DNA of 64,000 nt from Mastigias papua (taxonomy: Eukaryota; Cnidaria; Scyphozoa; Rhizostomeae; Mastigiidae). The notes under the pieces are model-generated. The model was not told the DNA's origin. It saw only the letters and a list, made by a program, of their open reading frames with translations, and did no database searches. The position numbers and the translations under genes were made by a program. The stretch is from positions 11,849,534 to 11,913,533 of the forward strand of contig OZ025277.1 of assembly GCA_964019165.1 (NCBI GenBank), in the 5' to 3' direction. Of the stretch, positions 12,335 through 25,735 are shown piece by piece; position 1 is the stretch's first letter; every line of letters starts with the position of its first letter.

Positions 12335-15300
12335 GTAATTCTTACCCCCAAATTCAGATGTATCTTAGTTTGACACCGTGTTAGAGAAAATTTTTTGAGG
12401 TATACATATTCCTGATACGGGGTGAAACATTGACTCCAATGACTGACTGCGAAGTACTTTATTTTTGAAATTCTTGATAGTTCTAGGCAAGTTGTCGTAA
12501 ACTGGTATTCCTTGGCAGATTGCAATTGCCAAAGTACATAAGTTATGATAGAAGTCGGTCGAATTATATAATATATATCTTCCAAAGCATTGGTCCTATG
12601 TTTCTTAATTTTACGGAGCTGATGTATCGTTGTGCTCCATCGAATGGGAGTTGTTTTTGTGCGAAATCTATCATGCTGCTGATAAGGCTGAGTAGCTTAG
12701 CATTTAATTGTCTTTGGCTGAGTGTATATTTTTTGATAAATGGTTTAGCTTCTATTTGGGAGGTTTTTGTCAAAAGTTAGGTGATCAAATTGAAGTTATT
12801 GTTGGTATGGAATTGCGTTATTTCTCCCAATGGCACCAATTTGAAAGTACTATAGCCTGCCTATAGCATTAGCGTCTGCTTTTGTTGTCAGCGAGTTACA
12901 GTCTGATGGACCTTTTCAGTGGCACTTTCTCCTCGATCTATGTTTACAGAGCCATGCTCATAAGATTTGCTTTCAAGTCAAATGACTTTTCTTGATGACT
13001 CTCCCAAGTCTATAGCTTACATTCGTACCTCTATCTTCCTTTGCCGTGTATCAGGTGGAACTACCTATTTATCGGTATGCTAATAAAATGAATCTAAGAG
13101 AAGTTAATCTTTTTTTTATTTGAGATTTTTCAAGTGTATGTACTTTTTCTTTTTATATTCATCAGTAGTCATTCTAAAGACCATTTTAGAGATGAATTGA
13201 AAGGCGACTTCATGGCATCAGTGTTGTCTTTTTCCTAACAAGAAGTTGATTCTTCTTTGAATTTTTTCTGTTCGCTCACTTTTTCTCTCACCTTTGGAAA
13301 AGAGTACTGCCTTCTTATTGGCGGGTTAGGAAATGTATTATAGCTTAGAGAGTATCCTCTACAGCTTGTTGCATATTCGTTTAATTTGCTTTGCCTGCGC
13401 ATTTTTGAGGAAAATGGACAAAGTGGCAAATTGGATGTCAATTAGCAATGATCACGTTCACGATAAAGCGAATTCGGCTGTGTGGACCAAGTTGATATAA
13501 CGATGATGACCGTATTATGGTCACTTGTTGTGATTGCAAGATGACGTATCAAGGAATATCTCATTTAAAGGAGTAATGGGAAATATGATGTAGTTATGAA
13601 ATGTAGGAATGTTACGATCAGAAAATGAAGTGTAGGAATGTTACGATCAGAAAATTGTCAATAAGTGGACAGAAAGAAATATAGAAAGCTATTGAATTTT
13701 AAAACTCACAATGGATTTTGCACGTTAGTGACGACGAAGACAATGATGATGAGGCTCTTGATAGTTAGAAAGAGAATGATAATGATGATGCTGATGATAT
13801 GACGATAGTAGCGATGGTATTAAGCGATAATGGTGACGACGACGACGACAATGATAAGGAGATGATGATGGTGATGGTATACTGCATGCCACATTAGACC
13901 AAGGTATTTGAGAGAACAGACTGGATTCTAGATTGCGAGGGATTCTGGAAAGCATAAAAATTACAAGGCATTTTATTTCAACACAATGTTAACTTCTAAA
14001 AATGGTGGTAGCACAGGTCACAGAATGTCATTGGTTGTCGCAACATTTCAGTACAACAGTGTCCACTGGTGGCAGTGTGTTGCAAGAAACAATCCTTGCA
14101 ATATTGTGGGACCCTGTGAGATACTTTGTACGGAGATTTTGTCGCTGGTGATTGATTTGTTTTACCCGCACACTTGAGATTTTGCTCCATTTATTCTGTG
14201 ACGATGCCCTCAGTTGAATAGTCTCTTGTGAATAGCCATGCTACCATATGCCACAGATGCATTCACTGATTGGTGAATTATCCCGTCAAAATGTTTTTGC
14301 AGCCCGCAAACTTGCGTTGGTCTGTTTTTAGTCGCTGATGACAAACATCACTTGTGTGTGCTAGGCATTACGACTCAACGGAAACCAAGCACCTAACGGG
14401 GCTGCTTTTCCTGTGATCTGTATAGCTGTATTTAATAACTTCACGCTATTTGAACGTATGTTGTATCGAAAAGCGATCTTTGCGAAGAGAGCAGTTCTCT
14501 TAGGATTCATTTTGTATATTTGTCAGATTTGCAGTTGATAGCAAACTGTTTTCAGGGGCTTCTTAGAATAACTATTCTTTAGGATTTCTCCCAAAATAAC
14601 CTTAAAGCTTAGGATTTAGAGACTCTTTAGTGTCACTGTCTTATCAAATCACCAGTGTCCCAATGAATTTTGATGGTGGAAATTTGAATATCCAGCCTTT
14701 CGTTGTTGTTCCTTTATGCTGAATCCTTTCCTATCTTTGCACTGTCAGGTCAAAGCTACTAAGCCTATTGGTAAGAAGAAAAGGGCTTCTTATTGAACTC
14801 CTTAAACTGAGAACTTATTAGAATTCTCTCAGTGACATTTGCCAGAGATGGGTAGGAATCAACTGTACACCAGTATTAGTGATCTCTGCACTGCGTAGAA
14901 ATATGACCACCAATATTAGCAGATAGAAGCGACACATTGTATGTTTTGAAAATAGAATATTTAAAGAATGTTCATCCCTGCCCAAAAGGCGCAAGTATAA
15001 TAGAGGTTTTATCTATAATTTGTACATCGGCATATGTCTGCTTTGGTGAACTAGAATCATGTCCTTCTGCGATATCAAACTGGTATGAACAAAGTTATTT
15101 ATACGTACGGACAAGCCCGCAATCGGCTTGATTTTGTTAGGGGACACAAGGAATCTAAGCCGAGCGAGCATGAATCAGCTGCTCGGCCTGGTTGCTTCCT
15201 GTGGTGTTCAAAATGCATTGAATTGCATGATTTTGATTACATATTGAAGAGTTTTTTTTTGAAAAAAGCGTTTGAGATGCTCTATTCCTAAAGAGGGCAC

Positions 15301-17303
15301 CGAGTCAACTTTTGGAACACCAAAGGGATCTTGCCCTACCCAGGCCACACCGTGGCTACTTGCGTGAAAACGAACCCGATTTGTTTGCTAGGATTGACTG
15401 TCAAAGCTGTGCGAGGGGCTTTATTTCAGAAACGGAGATGACATGTACGTTTACACTCAGATTGGCCTAAACTATACATAAAGCTACCAACTTCAGTCTT
15501 ATGCGATCAGGCTAGCAAACTGTTGCGAAGAGCACTATATATTCAATGCATGGCGGGGGTGAATTTACCCGTATTTATTGGATGCTGAAGCTGGTTCGCG
15601 TGTGCGTGACGAGTTTGAAAAGGTCACAACAGTCTACAATATATATATACACAGTGTCTAATTTAAATATTTACATAATTTTGAACACAGTTAATAGAAT
15701 CAAGCTCTGATATGGATTAAGAATAGTATTCGGGAACAGTTGTTGCCTGCTGAGTGCAATAGCTCTGTTCTTCTTTGCCGACGTTAGCGATAGCCCCTAG
15801 TTTTGTCGCTTTCTGGTGACGTTCCTTTTTTAGCATCTATAGCTAACTTGAGTTTTTAAAAGTGCCTATTGCAGATGCTCAGAGTGAAAGTACAGGCGTT
15901 TTGAGTTTGTCTAAAGGAAAGAGAGTCATGGGATGAATTAAATGAGCTGTTCAAAGACATTGCAGGACGCAACTCTCCCATATTTGTTTCCCAATTGTCA
16001 TTATCATCTGTTTTATCGACCGGTAGGAAATTTAGAGGAATTAATATCGAGATAAGATATTTGCTTCAGTAATGGAAGATAATTTCTTTTTTTAACTATG
16101 AGCATAATCATAATTTATACTTCAATTCGAAAAATTACAAAGCGATCAGCTTAACCAATAATATATTGGCAATGATATATTGGTCACCTAATGCAATCTT
16201 CTATGGCAATCGAGGCATTGGTCACTGCGAGGGAGAACGCTTTACGGAGATTTTCCTGCTCAAATTTCATTTCAATCTGGAAACGTAAATCATAATGGAA
16301 GGTGCGAACTTCCACAGAGTTATTACTTGTGATAATAACCGGTTGGAGAATTACCAGCGCGTAAATAGCGAGCGGGTTTTCGCCTTGTTTTAAGAGCAAT
16401 ACCCAATAATAGCAGTAGTTAGCGGTGGCACATCTTTTGTTTCATTTAATTTCGGACTATTTTGTTCGTTTGGCAGAATTCCCAAGTTGCTAGAATGACA
16501 TCTACCACGTTTCTAATAGGTGATTTAGCATCAGCACTAATGGCGTCAATTTGTAGATAATTTTTGTTTTTGATTATCCTCAAATTTATCATTATGTTTG
16601 AGGGGAAGTGGAGTAACAGATTTTGCTGCTGACTTTAGCATTCTAAATTCTGAGAGTAGATCCCTAGCTAAGAAGGGGGCAAACATGAAACCCGTTTATA
16701 TAACAGCAGTGACTGGTGGTCTGTCCTGCCTCTCCTTTCTGATTTAGCGGCGATTATTGGGGGTCAGGGGGCAATTTACCCCGCCGTAAAGTAGAGTAGT
16801 CGGCATTTTGGCATCTGGTGGGACCCTTCTATGAGCTTAAATATGGATATTCAGCACATGTATTTTACAAGATTTGGCAGATTTACCACCGATGCCCCCC
16901 TAAAGAGTTTCAAAATTCAACCACTAATCTTATCTATCATTGTCACATACACTCATTTTTCTATAAGCAAGTGCTTTTATAGACAAAGCAATACTCGGGC
17001 AGGCTAAAGGAATTTCTAGTGCTTGATCGGAGAGTGCCAAGGAAAGTGAATCAGTAAAAAACGATGAAGTTTTGTCATGTTGAGCCTTCGCCTGTACAAG
17101 CAAATTCAAAAATACTTATATTTAATGGTTTTCAATTGTAAATTTTTACTCTTCTTGTGACACCTGAACTACACTTTTGAGCAGTCAAGTTTGGTAGCCA
17201 GTTAAGAAATTTTGAGTACCGAGCCAAAAAGGAGAACTTAATTATAAAAATTGCGGGTAATCTATGGATGATAAGCAATGATAGAATATTCCATGGTACC
17301 ACA
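12335..17303. other. MPND 3' flank and intergenic DNA
   Basis: An AATAAA at 13082-13087 is a possible poly(A) signal for MPND. Two copies of a 29-bp unit (GAAATGTAGGAATGTTACGA and what follows) stand at about 13598-13655. A GAT/GAC-rich imperfect trinucleotide stretch covers 13725-13885. I recognise no gene elsewhere; the frames of 60-76 codons here have no domain, signal peptide or splice context. Confidence 0.5.
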
Positions 17304-17304
17304 G

Positions 17305-17488
17305 CAGCATAGCCGCCAAATGTTTGAGAACCCTGCCAGGTCTATTTTCTCCCAATTTAATTGACCAATCATCTTGCAGGATTCTAACCAAACATGCTAA
17401 GACTAGGCCCATTCTGCATGATGATTGGTCAGTTAGGTTGGGAGAAAACAGACCTCACAGTGGTCTCAAACATTTGGCAGCTATGCTT
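17305..17488. mobile_element. Foldback MITE, copy 1 of 4
   Basis: The left arm reads AGCATAGCCGCCAAATGTTT, then AGGTCTATTTTCTCCCAA and TTGACCAATCATC. The right arm is its inverse: GATGATTGGTC, TTAGGTTGGGAGAAAA, CAGACCT, CAAACATTTGGC, AGCTATGCT. The arms are about 75 bp and make up most of the 184-bp element. Copies stand at 35191-35369, 41121-41318 and 49392-49575. It is non-coding and must be moved by a transposase supplied elsewhere. Confidence 0.85.
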
Positions 17489-17577
17489 ACCGCAGCAATG
17501 TATTAGATTTCTTTAAAAACGTTAACCGTTCCAGAAGCTAACACAGGTTCATATCGCATGAATCTATCCACTTCTGG

Positions 17578-17802
<225 letters not shown>

Positions 17803-17804
17803 CG

Positions 17805-17834
17805 CTGAGGATTCCGTACTAAACGGACGAAACC
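17805..17834 (+). ncRNA. Hammerhead-like catalytic half, probably degenerate
   Basis: CTGAGGA (17805-17811) is followed by a five-base-pair stem (TCCGT 13-17 of this line with ACGGA, loop ACTAA) and then C and GAAA (17829-17832). This is the order core box - stem II - GAAA of a hammerhead ribozyme; G at position 7 is tolerated in that fold. The base pair next to the core is T-C instead of G-C, and I find no stem III loop or matching stem I strand. I read it as a decayed or coincidental ribozyme. The strong one is at 37724-37772. Confidence 0.3.
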
Positions 17835-17906
17835 GGTACAATAAACAAAGTGGTTTTTATTTTCTATGTATTTTTCTGCATTTGGATAAAGGCAGATAGA
17901 TTGATG

Positions 17907-17961
17907 ATATATATATATACATATATATATATACATATATATATATACATATATATATATA

Positions 17962-18020
<59 letters not shown>

Positions 18021-18040
18021 GAATTTATATATATACATAT
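17907..18040. repeat. Interrupted (TA)n array with ATAC/TTTA variants
   Basis: TA repeats are broken by ACATAT and TTTATAT variants. The array follows the pure (TA)n array after about 105 bp of unique sequence. Downstream, CCGAC and GTCGG at about 18075-18105 pair around a loop containing GTTTCACACTCTCACGA, a motif type often seen next to retroelement ends. Confidence 0.9.
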
Positions 18041-18059
18041 GTACTTATGTATTTATGTT

Positions 18060-19756
18060 CACCTATCGGTCGTTAACCGACGTTTCACACTCTCACGATT
18101 GTCGGACGCAACAAGGGCTTTAGGTATACTAAAGAATTTCCCTGCTGTTTCGTGCAAAAGTAAAGTGAAACAGATTGCGGACAAGGAACGAAAGTTTTGA
18201 ATGATTTGCTAACACGGTCAGGCTTTGTGATCCTCTACCTGTTTCATAATTGATAATTATGACGTTATTCTTTTGAGATTTTAACACCAGCAGAAATTAT
18301 TCATACGTTTGGTTAGTGACTAGCAAGGAACTTATTCACAGTTTGGCCTCATTTCAATCCTCTTTTGGACATGATACCTGCACACACGCACCTGTGGCGT
18401 GAAATCTCCGGCACTACTGTATCTCATTTGCGTGCTACAAAAACACAATTCTCTGTTGACACGCACTGCACGTTTTTTTTTGAAGTAGTGCTTGACTGTT
18501 AAAATGTTTGAAAATTCAATACTGGGCTATTAGATCTAGAAACTTAATAAAGTTAAACATTTAAAATTCCATTTTTGGCACAAATCCATAATCTTTTTTA
18601 TTTAATTTGTATAGATTTTTAACCTATTTGTTCTAGTGTTGCGCTTATGTAGTGCCTGTCTACCTCTGTAACCCGTTACAAAGTCTCAAACATTCTTCCC
18701 AAGAAGATCGTAGGACAGTTTGAGTACTGAAACATGAGAAGCTAAGAACGTTTCAGTACAGGGCTAAGATAATTTTCCTATGGAGAAGTGTATTTTGCAA
18801 AGTTAAAGAGTTTTCTATTATTGTACCCACGAGCCGATGTTTACTGACGTATATTCTGAACCTCATTTATCTCATCTATCAGGAATTGAGGAAGACGGTG
18901 ACGTCCATTAGATTGTAATGATGATATCCACTGGAAAGGCTTCGTTTAAGCGTGGGCTTTTGTTGCTGGCCTCGGGGGAGGGGAGGTGACTTAATAGGTT
19001 TGGGGTACGGGAACGTGCCATTATTTAGGGGTGCGTTTTTCCTGAAAAGTGCTGAATTATGGGTATCGGTGTTTGAAATATGTGCGGAATTATGGGTACC
19101 ATTTGAAGAAAAATGCAGAATTATGGGCTCCATTTTGGAAAAATGTTGCAAAGTGTTTGTTGTTTGCTGAAAAACGCTCTTCGCCCTACGGAATTATGTG
19201 CATGATTTTCATCATACTAGTGGAATTATGGGTCATATTTTTGTCAAACATGGGCGGAATTATGGGTCCAGATTTTGAATCAAAATGGCACGCCCCCTCC
19301 ATAACTAGAGTTAGTTACCCCCCCCCCCGAGTTACTGGCATATTTTCATGTATTCATTTAGCATTGGTGGGGAAGTCTTACTGCAACGTAAGCTGCATTA
19401 ACTACAATAACCCGAGACATTCTCTTTAAGAATCCAGCAATAAAATTTATACCTTCAATATTCTTAGTTTTATAGAAACATATTGTGATACATACATACA
19501 GTCAGATGATATACAGAAGATTCACGGACCATCCAATCATGGACCATGTCACATTCATCATTTATCTATTAAAATTTATCATAATTCATCTTTCTTATAT
19601 TCTGGCCAATTCCTTACATGCAGCACGTTGGAATTTATCGAGAAACATATCACGATTTTCATTCGGATCAGGTCAATTAATCCGATACAATCCGATTCTT
19701 AACTGGATTCGTCTTGTTAATTTCGTTCAATTAGTCTAACGAACTTAAACCAAAAT
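18060..19756. other. Intergenic, with a short imperfect repeat at about 19045-19270
   Basis: Five copies of (C/G)GAATTATGGGT(A/C) are spaced 30-60 bp apart at about 19050-19270. Apart from a short poly-C run near 19320, I see nothing else. Confidence 0.5.
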
Positions 19757-20692
19757 TCACGGATAGTCTAAATCAACATTCCTAGCTGTATTATTTATTG
19801 AAAACCTAGAAGCAGTTACTTGTTCTAGCCACCGTTCTAAGAGTAGCCTTTGATGTTCTTGAAACCAGTTACTGGCGCAAGATGTCGCTAGAAGCATATG
19901 CACGTCTTGCGTGTATCCTGCATAGTTATGATAGTAGGTGTAGCATCGCTTTATCGCCATAAAGATTCGATTTCTGTCGATACAGGAGGGCCGTTCCAGG
20001 AGGTATTTCGAGAGTAAGCACGATAACTGTGCAATGCTGCTTGGCGAGTATCCATAGGCGTAATCAGGGTCCCAGTCAGGGTATTGCCTCTGGTGCGATT
20101 CGCGTGTTTCGTGCTCGTGTCGTAATTTTTCCAGCTCTTTCGCAACGGTGCAGGCGTACTTTTCAGAGTCTTTAAGTGATGCACGTGTTCGCGCTAAGTC
20201 AATCTCTAATGCCGCGATCTGACGCTGTAGCGACTCGACCGTAACATCAATTAGTAGTCTATCTTTTGCTTTCATAAGTTCCTCCTCTATAACTGCACAG
20301 ACTTTGTAGTGATCAGCCAGTTCATTCTTTGGAAATACGGCGCAACAAGCGGAACACTTGACCTCGCGATATTCGCATTTTTCTAGGTGTTTCTTTAGAG
20401 AGTCGAACTTCATTACAATTTTACAGCCCCTTTCCGCGTTGTCGCACCAAACGAGCAGTGCATCAATAATGCTTCGAACCGCAATGTTCGGTATCATATC
20501 GAATTTTGATGTGTAGGATCGACACGATGGACATGAGTCTGTTTCTGGCTTCTCTAGCCACGTCTTTAGACATATCTCGCAAAAGGAGTGTCCGCACAGA
20601 GTAACAACAGCCTGGTCCATGACTCCGGTACAGATATTGCACACAAGGTTCGGGTCGACCGCATTTACGAACCGATCAATAGCATAACCCAT
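19757..20692 (-). CDS. RING + TRAF-type zinc-finger E3 ligase-like protein, single exon, 311 aa
   Basis: A complete intronless frame runs from the ATG at 20692 to the TGA at 19757. Residues 18-57 form a C3HC4 RING: C18-x2-C21, C33-x-H35-x2-C38-x2-C41, C54-x2-C57. Two TRAF-type fingers follow: C83-x6-C90-x11-H102-x3-C106 and C113-x2-C116-x11-H128-x3-C132. Residues about 135-200 are charged and heptad-like, probably a coiled coil. The RING predicts an E3 ubiquitin ligase that recruits an E2; this architecture is like the N-terminal half of NRDP1/RNF151-type proteins. The last 100 residues (from about 210; rich in Tyr, Leu and Arg, with a PDWDPDYAYGY stretch) match no domain I know and are not a TRAF/MATH or NRDP1 substrate domain. 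Codon use looks coding and all zinc ligands are intact, so it is probably a live gene. Substrate unknown. Confidence 0.92.
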   Translation of the reverse strand: MGYAIDRFVNAVDPNLVCNICTGVMDQAVVTLCGHSFCEICLKTWLEKPETDSCPSCRSYTSKFDMIPNIAVRSIIDALLVWCDNAERGCKIVMKFDSLKKHLEKCEYREVKCSACCAVFPKNELADHYKVCAVIEEELMKAKDRLLIDVTVESLQRQIAALEIDLARTRASLKDSEKYACTVAKELEKLRHEHETRESHQRQYPDWDPDYAYGYSPSSIAQLSCLLSKYLLERPSCIDRNRIFMAIKRCYTYYHNYAGYTQDVHMLLATSCASNWFQEHQRLLLERWLEQVTASRFSINNTARNVDLDYP

Positions 20693-22324
20693 GTTTACTC
20701 TTTAGCTGCTTATTTACTTGACAAGATCTTTTGAGCTAGTTCTATGATGTCATACAAAGTAATGTGCGAATGCTAAACGCCAATTACGTCTGCTGATCAC
20801 CTGTTCTCACAATGGCTTTTGTTTTCAATGTTTACGTGTGTTCATGGCGGTCTATTCAAATAAGCAAAAGTCAACGTCCAATCCGATATATGCCACTGTC
20901 CTTTCTCGCACTTTGAAACTTCTCTCCTCCCTTCTTCCCCTTGTAATAAACTGTAAGCCAGCGCTTTAAAATCTTTCCTTACCTCAGAGATAGGCGAAAT
21001 TGTTCGATTTCTCCTCTTATGAATATTAATCAGGATTGTTAATCCGCAAATGTCAATCGAGTCACAAAAACAAATCTGCCTTGAGAGCTTTGAATGACAA
21101 CCAAGATTTTACTGTGAAAGAAAGAAAGAGACTTGTGATGGTAAATAATTTATAGGAGACAGTCTCATTTTATCAGCATCTCTTGCATTTTATATAGATA
21201 TGCTGCTTCATGCTTTTTTGACCTCTATTCTTAGTTTCACGGTACCCGCTACGTTCCAGTATGTTGCTATGAAACCGTGTACCAATATTTGTTCGACTTG
21301 ATTTACATTGTTACCATCGGCTACATGTCTTTGATATTATTATCCAATTTGTTTATTGGTTTAATTACTCAGTTACACGTTTTACTGTACAATCAGAACT
21401 AGATTTTCTTCACATACAATAAAGGAGAGTTATTTGAATGGTGCGGGGTTTCCCAACAGTCATACAGGACGATAACGTGTTGTCACACCCTTTTCAAATT
21501 TCACTACCTAATCCACAAACTATATCCCAAGAGTCTTCATTCATTTCAAGACAACTACTTTCATTCACGTTGCTTCCCAGAATCTTTTAACTTATCATCA
21601 AACTTGATTCTATCTTCCTCCCTCTCTACTTAGCCTCTCGCTATCTTCCTTTCTTGAAAGTTTTACTGTGTACACCAAGGTCTCTCCGCAGCATAACAAA
21701 CTAAAAGGCGTGTATTCAAACTTACCATCAATGCCCTTTTTACAACCCCATAGGCCAGTACCTAAATTCACAAGTCATTGTTTCAGCAGGAATCTTGAAC
21801 CCATAACCTTCAAAAATGGTTCTACTTAGACAAACGTGAACCGACAACCTATTAAAATCATCATAATTCCTAAAAGAAGCACTCTATAATATATTCCACC
21901 CTGTTGTTCTTGTTGCAAGAAACTTTCGTATCAGTAGTACCCACCAATTCTTTGCCATTTTAATTTTCAAAATCACTATTACTGTGGCCAAGACCACTAC
22001 TTCGTGTTCAATAGGAGGATGAAACCAGTACGATGGAGTTAAGTTTTTTACCATCTGGCTTGTAAGCTGGGACTCCTTACATTCCATGTGCTCCTTCCAG
22101 ATATAAAGTCTTTCAAAACTGAATTTGTCAGTGTTTTGAAGAGTGAAATTTTTGAAGCTTGCTACAGCTCTTGTTATGTGTGTCCAGGGTGAATCTAACG
22201 CTCAGCGTGTGCGGAATAGTCTTCGTCCGCAACATTTCTGCGCCACAAGCATGAATTGGGCAGTTACCTCTGCGCCAAAAGCAACTTGAGAAGGGCATAC
22301 ACGCTTTTTTGTAAGGAACCACTT
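20693..22324. other. Upstream flank of the RING gene and intergenic DNA
   Basis: I see no further gene. The RING promoter should lie in the first few hundred bases above 20692, but I find no convincing TATA box. The frames of 64-67 codons at 21884-22322 lack any supporting feature. Confidence 0.4.
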
Positions 22325-22739
22325 TATAAGGAACCTACGTGTAGAAGGCCGAAATATTTAAAGAACTTATACTACTAAAGGAAAAATCCCTAAGGAACTT
22401 TTCATTTTCAAATTCCGAGTGCTGTACTCAGATGCAAGTGAAGATTACATTACATTGGATGATATCAATGGAATAGACATGATACTTCTCGATTGAAATT
22501 ATGCTTTTGCATATATAGAACTTATTTCCTGTCGCATTTGTGCTTTTGAGGTTGAGTTCTAGCCATAATTAAAGGTAAAATTCAGAATTTAATGCTTTTC
22601 TAGTGTCTGCGCCATTTTGTGGCACTCTATGTGCAGTGAAAATTAAGGAACTATTAAGGAACTTTTAGTACTAGAATTTGATAAAAAGAGGTCGGAAAAT
22701 AAGGAACTTTTAGAACTAGGCCTTTAGCTAGGTTCTGTA
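22325..22739. mobile_element. Non-autonomous DNA element with TATAAGGAACCT ends, copy 1
   Basis: It starts TATAAGGAACCT and ends AGCTAGGTTCTGTA, the approximate inverse. The last 110 bp are clearly related to 51495-51601 (both contain ACTTTTAGAACTAGGCCTT). It contains several internal AAGGAACTTTTAG repeats and no coding frame. The LINE fragment starts immediately after its right end. Confidence 0.6.
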
Positions 22740-23596
<857 letters not shown>

Positions 23597-23738
23597 AAAA
23601 AAGCGTTTATAAGGTTTGAATTATAAACAGAAAGAGCGGTGAGTTAACGATTAAGTTAGCAGAATGCCACTTGGTTGTGGTCACTTCAATTATCTTTGCG
23701 CCACAGAGTTGCGCGAAAATTGCTTGCAACATCGTTCT

Positions 23739-23811
23739 GCACCAAGACTGCGCCAAGACTGCGCCTAGACTGCGCCAAGACTGCGCTAAGACTTCGCCAA
23801 GACTGCGCCAA
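23739..23811. repeat. 11-bp minisatellite (AGACTGCGCCA)n, about 6 copies
   Basis: The unit AGACTGCGCCA repeats with single-base variants (CCTAG, CTAAG, TTCGCC). The short frames across it, such as repeated RSLSAVLAQS on the minus strand, are generated by the repeat. Confidence 0.85.
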
Positions 23812-24769
23812 AATATCTTCGACTTGACGCTCTGCGCAGAAAACCTGCTGGAAATATGCCCTTAGGTTCACTCTGGTTGTTGATACAATTGGTATGAACT
23901 TAGGATGGATGGTACCTTAGTCGTACATTACTTAACTCTTGGTTAAAAGCACTTCTATAAAATTTTGTAATTTGCAGTGGAACTCGAGAGAGGGTGAGAG
24001 ATGGGAGAGAAAAAGGGAAACAGAGGGAGGCAGAGGGGACAGAAAGAGAACGAGGGGGTTAGAGAAATGAAATGAGATAGAAAGATGGAGGAGGAGTTGG
24101 TGGCTGTTTGTATGCCAATAGGAGTCACGAAAGCCAACATGATCCTGTAGCTACGCGCAGGGGCGGTTCTAGCCCACAAGAACTGGGGGGGCCAGTTGAG
24201 GGCCAGCCATCACAGATTGGGGAGACACTTGGAGCCTCACCCTAAAATCACCACGCCCTTTGATTGCCACACCCAGTTCAATGCAAGGAAATGACTATCC
24301 TACTATTCAGACAACAGCGAGCATAAATGACAAAATAAGCACTCTTGACAGCGCGATAAATAGCAATGGTACTAATTAAAGAAGATTTGAATTTTGATGG
24401 AGGTTCCTCACCCCATCCTCAACATTTTCTCGTCGAATTTAGACGATTCGAAAATCGATCCTAGGGAAAACTGGGGGGACTTGACTCCTATTTCCTCCGT
24501 GGCGTCATCACTGGGAGGACAGTTACAGCTAATCCTGGAGTAGTAGTTTGTGGTCTATGGAATGCTTACAGTAGCACAAATTGCAGCTTGTTCACAATAA
24601 AACTTAAATGCACCAGTTAAGAAGGTATAACATTTCAATCAAGCAAAGCTTGCATACAGAGAAAAGATCTTGAGTGTTTTAAGATCCTGATCTTTGAAGA
24701 CAGAAATGAACTTGCAATAGGTAAGCAAAGGTTTCACTAATTTGTCTTAGTTGTTCTGTTCAAATCCGT

Positions 24770-24934
24770 TCAGTGCAATTTAATACGGCGATTGTCATGT
24801 CTTGAGTCAAACTCATCAACAAACTGCTCTAGGTCTAGTGATTCGGCACGATTTGACTCAATGGATAGAAGTGCTAGCTGACTCAAACGGTCGTGGCACA
24901 TAGAATTTCTCAAAAATGTTTTAATAAGTCTCCT
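24770..24934 (-). pseudogene. hAT transposase C-terminal (dimerisation) fragment
   Basis: Fifty-four codons run to a TGA at 24770-24772. They contain MCHDRLSQLALLSIESN and then LEQFVDEFDSR, the C-terminal hATC dimerisation pattern of hAT transposases of the ZMYM/GTF2IRD2 type. An in-frame TGA stands directly upstream at 24935-24937, and no catalytic DDE part is recognisable, so this is a dead remnant. Its minus orientation fixes the direction of the enclosing element. Confidence 0.8.
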
Positions 24935-25197
24935 TCACGTCTGTAGATTCTCTTTAGCCTTTTTAACCTGTGGCTCATTCTCATATGCGTCACCCATTCT
25001 CCTTTTAAAACTTATGTACTTATCCATAGCTAAAAAGCATGTGTTACACAGTCAGAACTTTGATACATTTGCCTATCTTGCACAACATTTTATGATCAAC
25101 TTCTATTAAAGCCCGCCTCGCTTGTTAATTAGTGCAAAACGGTGATTGTATCAGATTGCAGTATAGTAATAAAAAACGATAGCTCCTACACAAGAGT

Positions 25198-25735
25198 ACA
25201 AGTACTTAGGTACAATAATGGACCAAATACTCTCATTTAATACCAATTTCCACCGAGTATACAAGAAAACGTTTGGAAAACTGAGGCTGCTCTTCTCTCT
25301 AAGGTCATATATTTCAAAATCTACAGAGGAAATTTGTTGCCTGTTCTTCTATATGCCTGTACAACAAATTTAAGCCTAACAAACACACAACTTTCAAAGC
25401 TATCATCTTTAGACAGAAGAATTACCAGACTGACCACCAAAAGGCAAACACCAATACAGAATGAAATGAAAAAGCATGCAGTTCTATTGGTTAGGAAGTA
25501 TCTTGATAGACAACTTCGTGAAAACTTTCAAAACTTTTTCACTGTCGGAGCACAAAAGCAGAATACAAGAATAATGGGTTTATGCTTGGAGTTCCAAAAG
25601 TCAAATTACAAGTTTCCAAGTCTAGCTTTCGGTCGATGGGTGTTAAAATATACAATGACCTACCTATCCAAAGTCGTCAAACCGATAGCCTCTTTAATAT
25701 TTAAAGAACATATAAAGAATCATTTTAACATTTAG
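25198..25735 (+). mobile_element. LINE reverse-transcriptase fragment nested in the hAT element
   Basis: The frame from 25198 reads KYLGTIMDQ, then VYKKTFGKLRLLFSLRSY, the end of the RT/thumb region of CR1/L2-like LINEs. A frameshift near 25334 moves the reading to LPVLLYACTTNLS and onward to LSSLDRRITRL. A second shift follows near 25620. It lacks the YADD catalytic core and both ends, and lies in opposite orientation to the hAT transposase. Confidence 0.8.

Noticed and set aside
19951..20184. Second frame inside the RING gene
   Set aside because: A shadow frame of the well-supported 311-residue protein.
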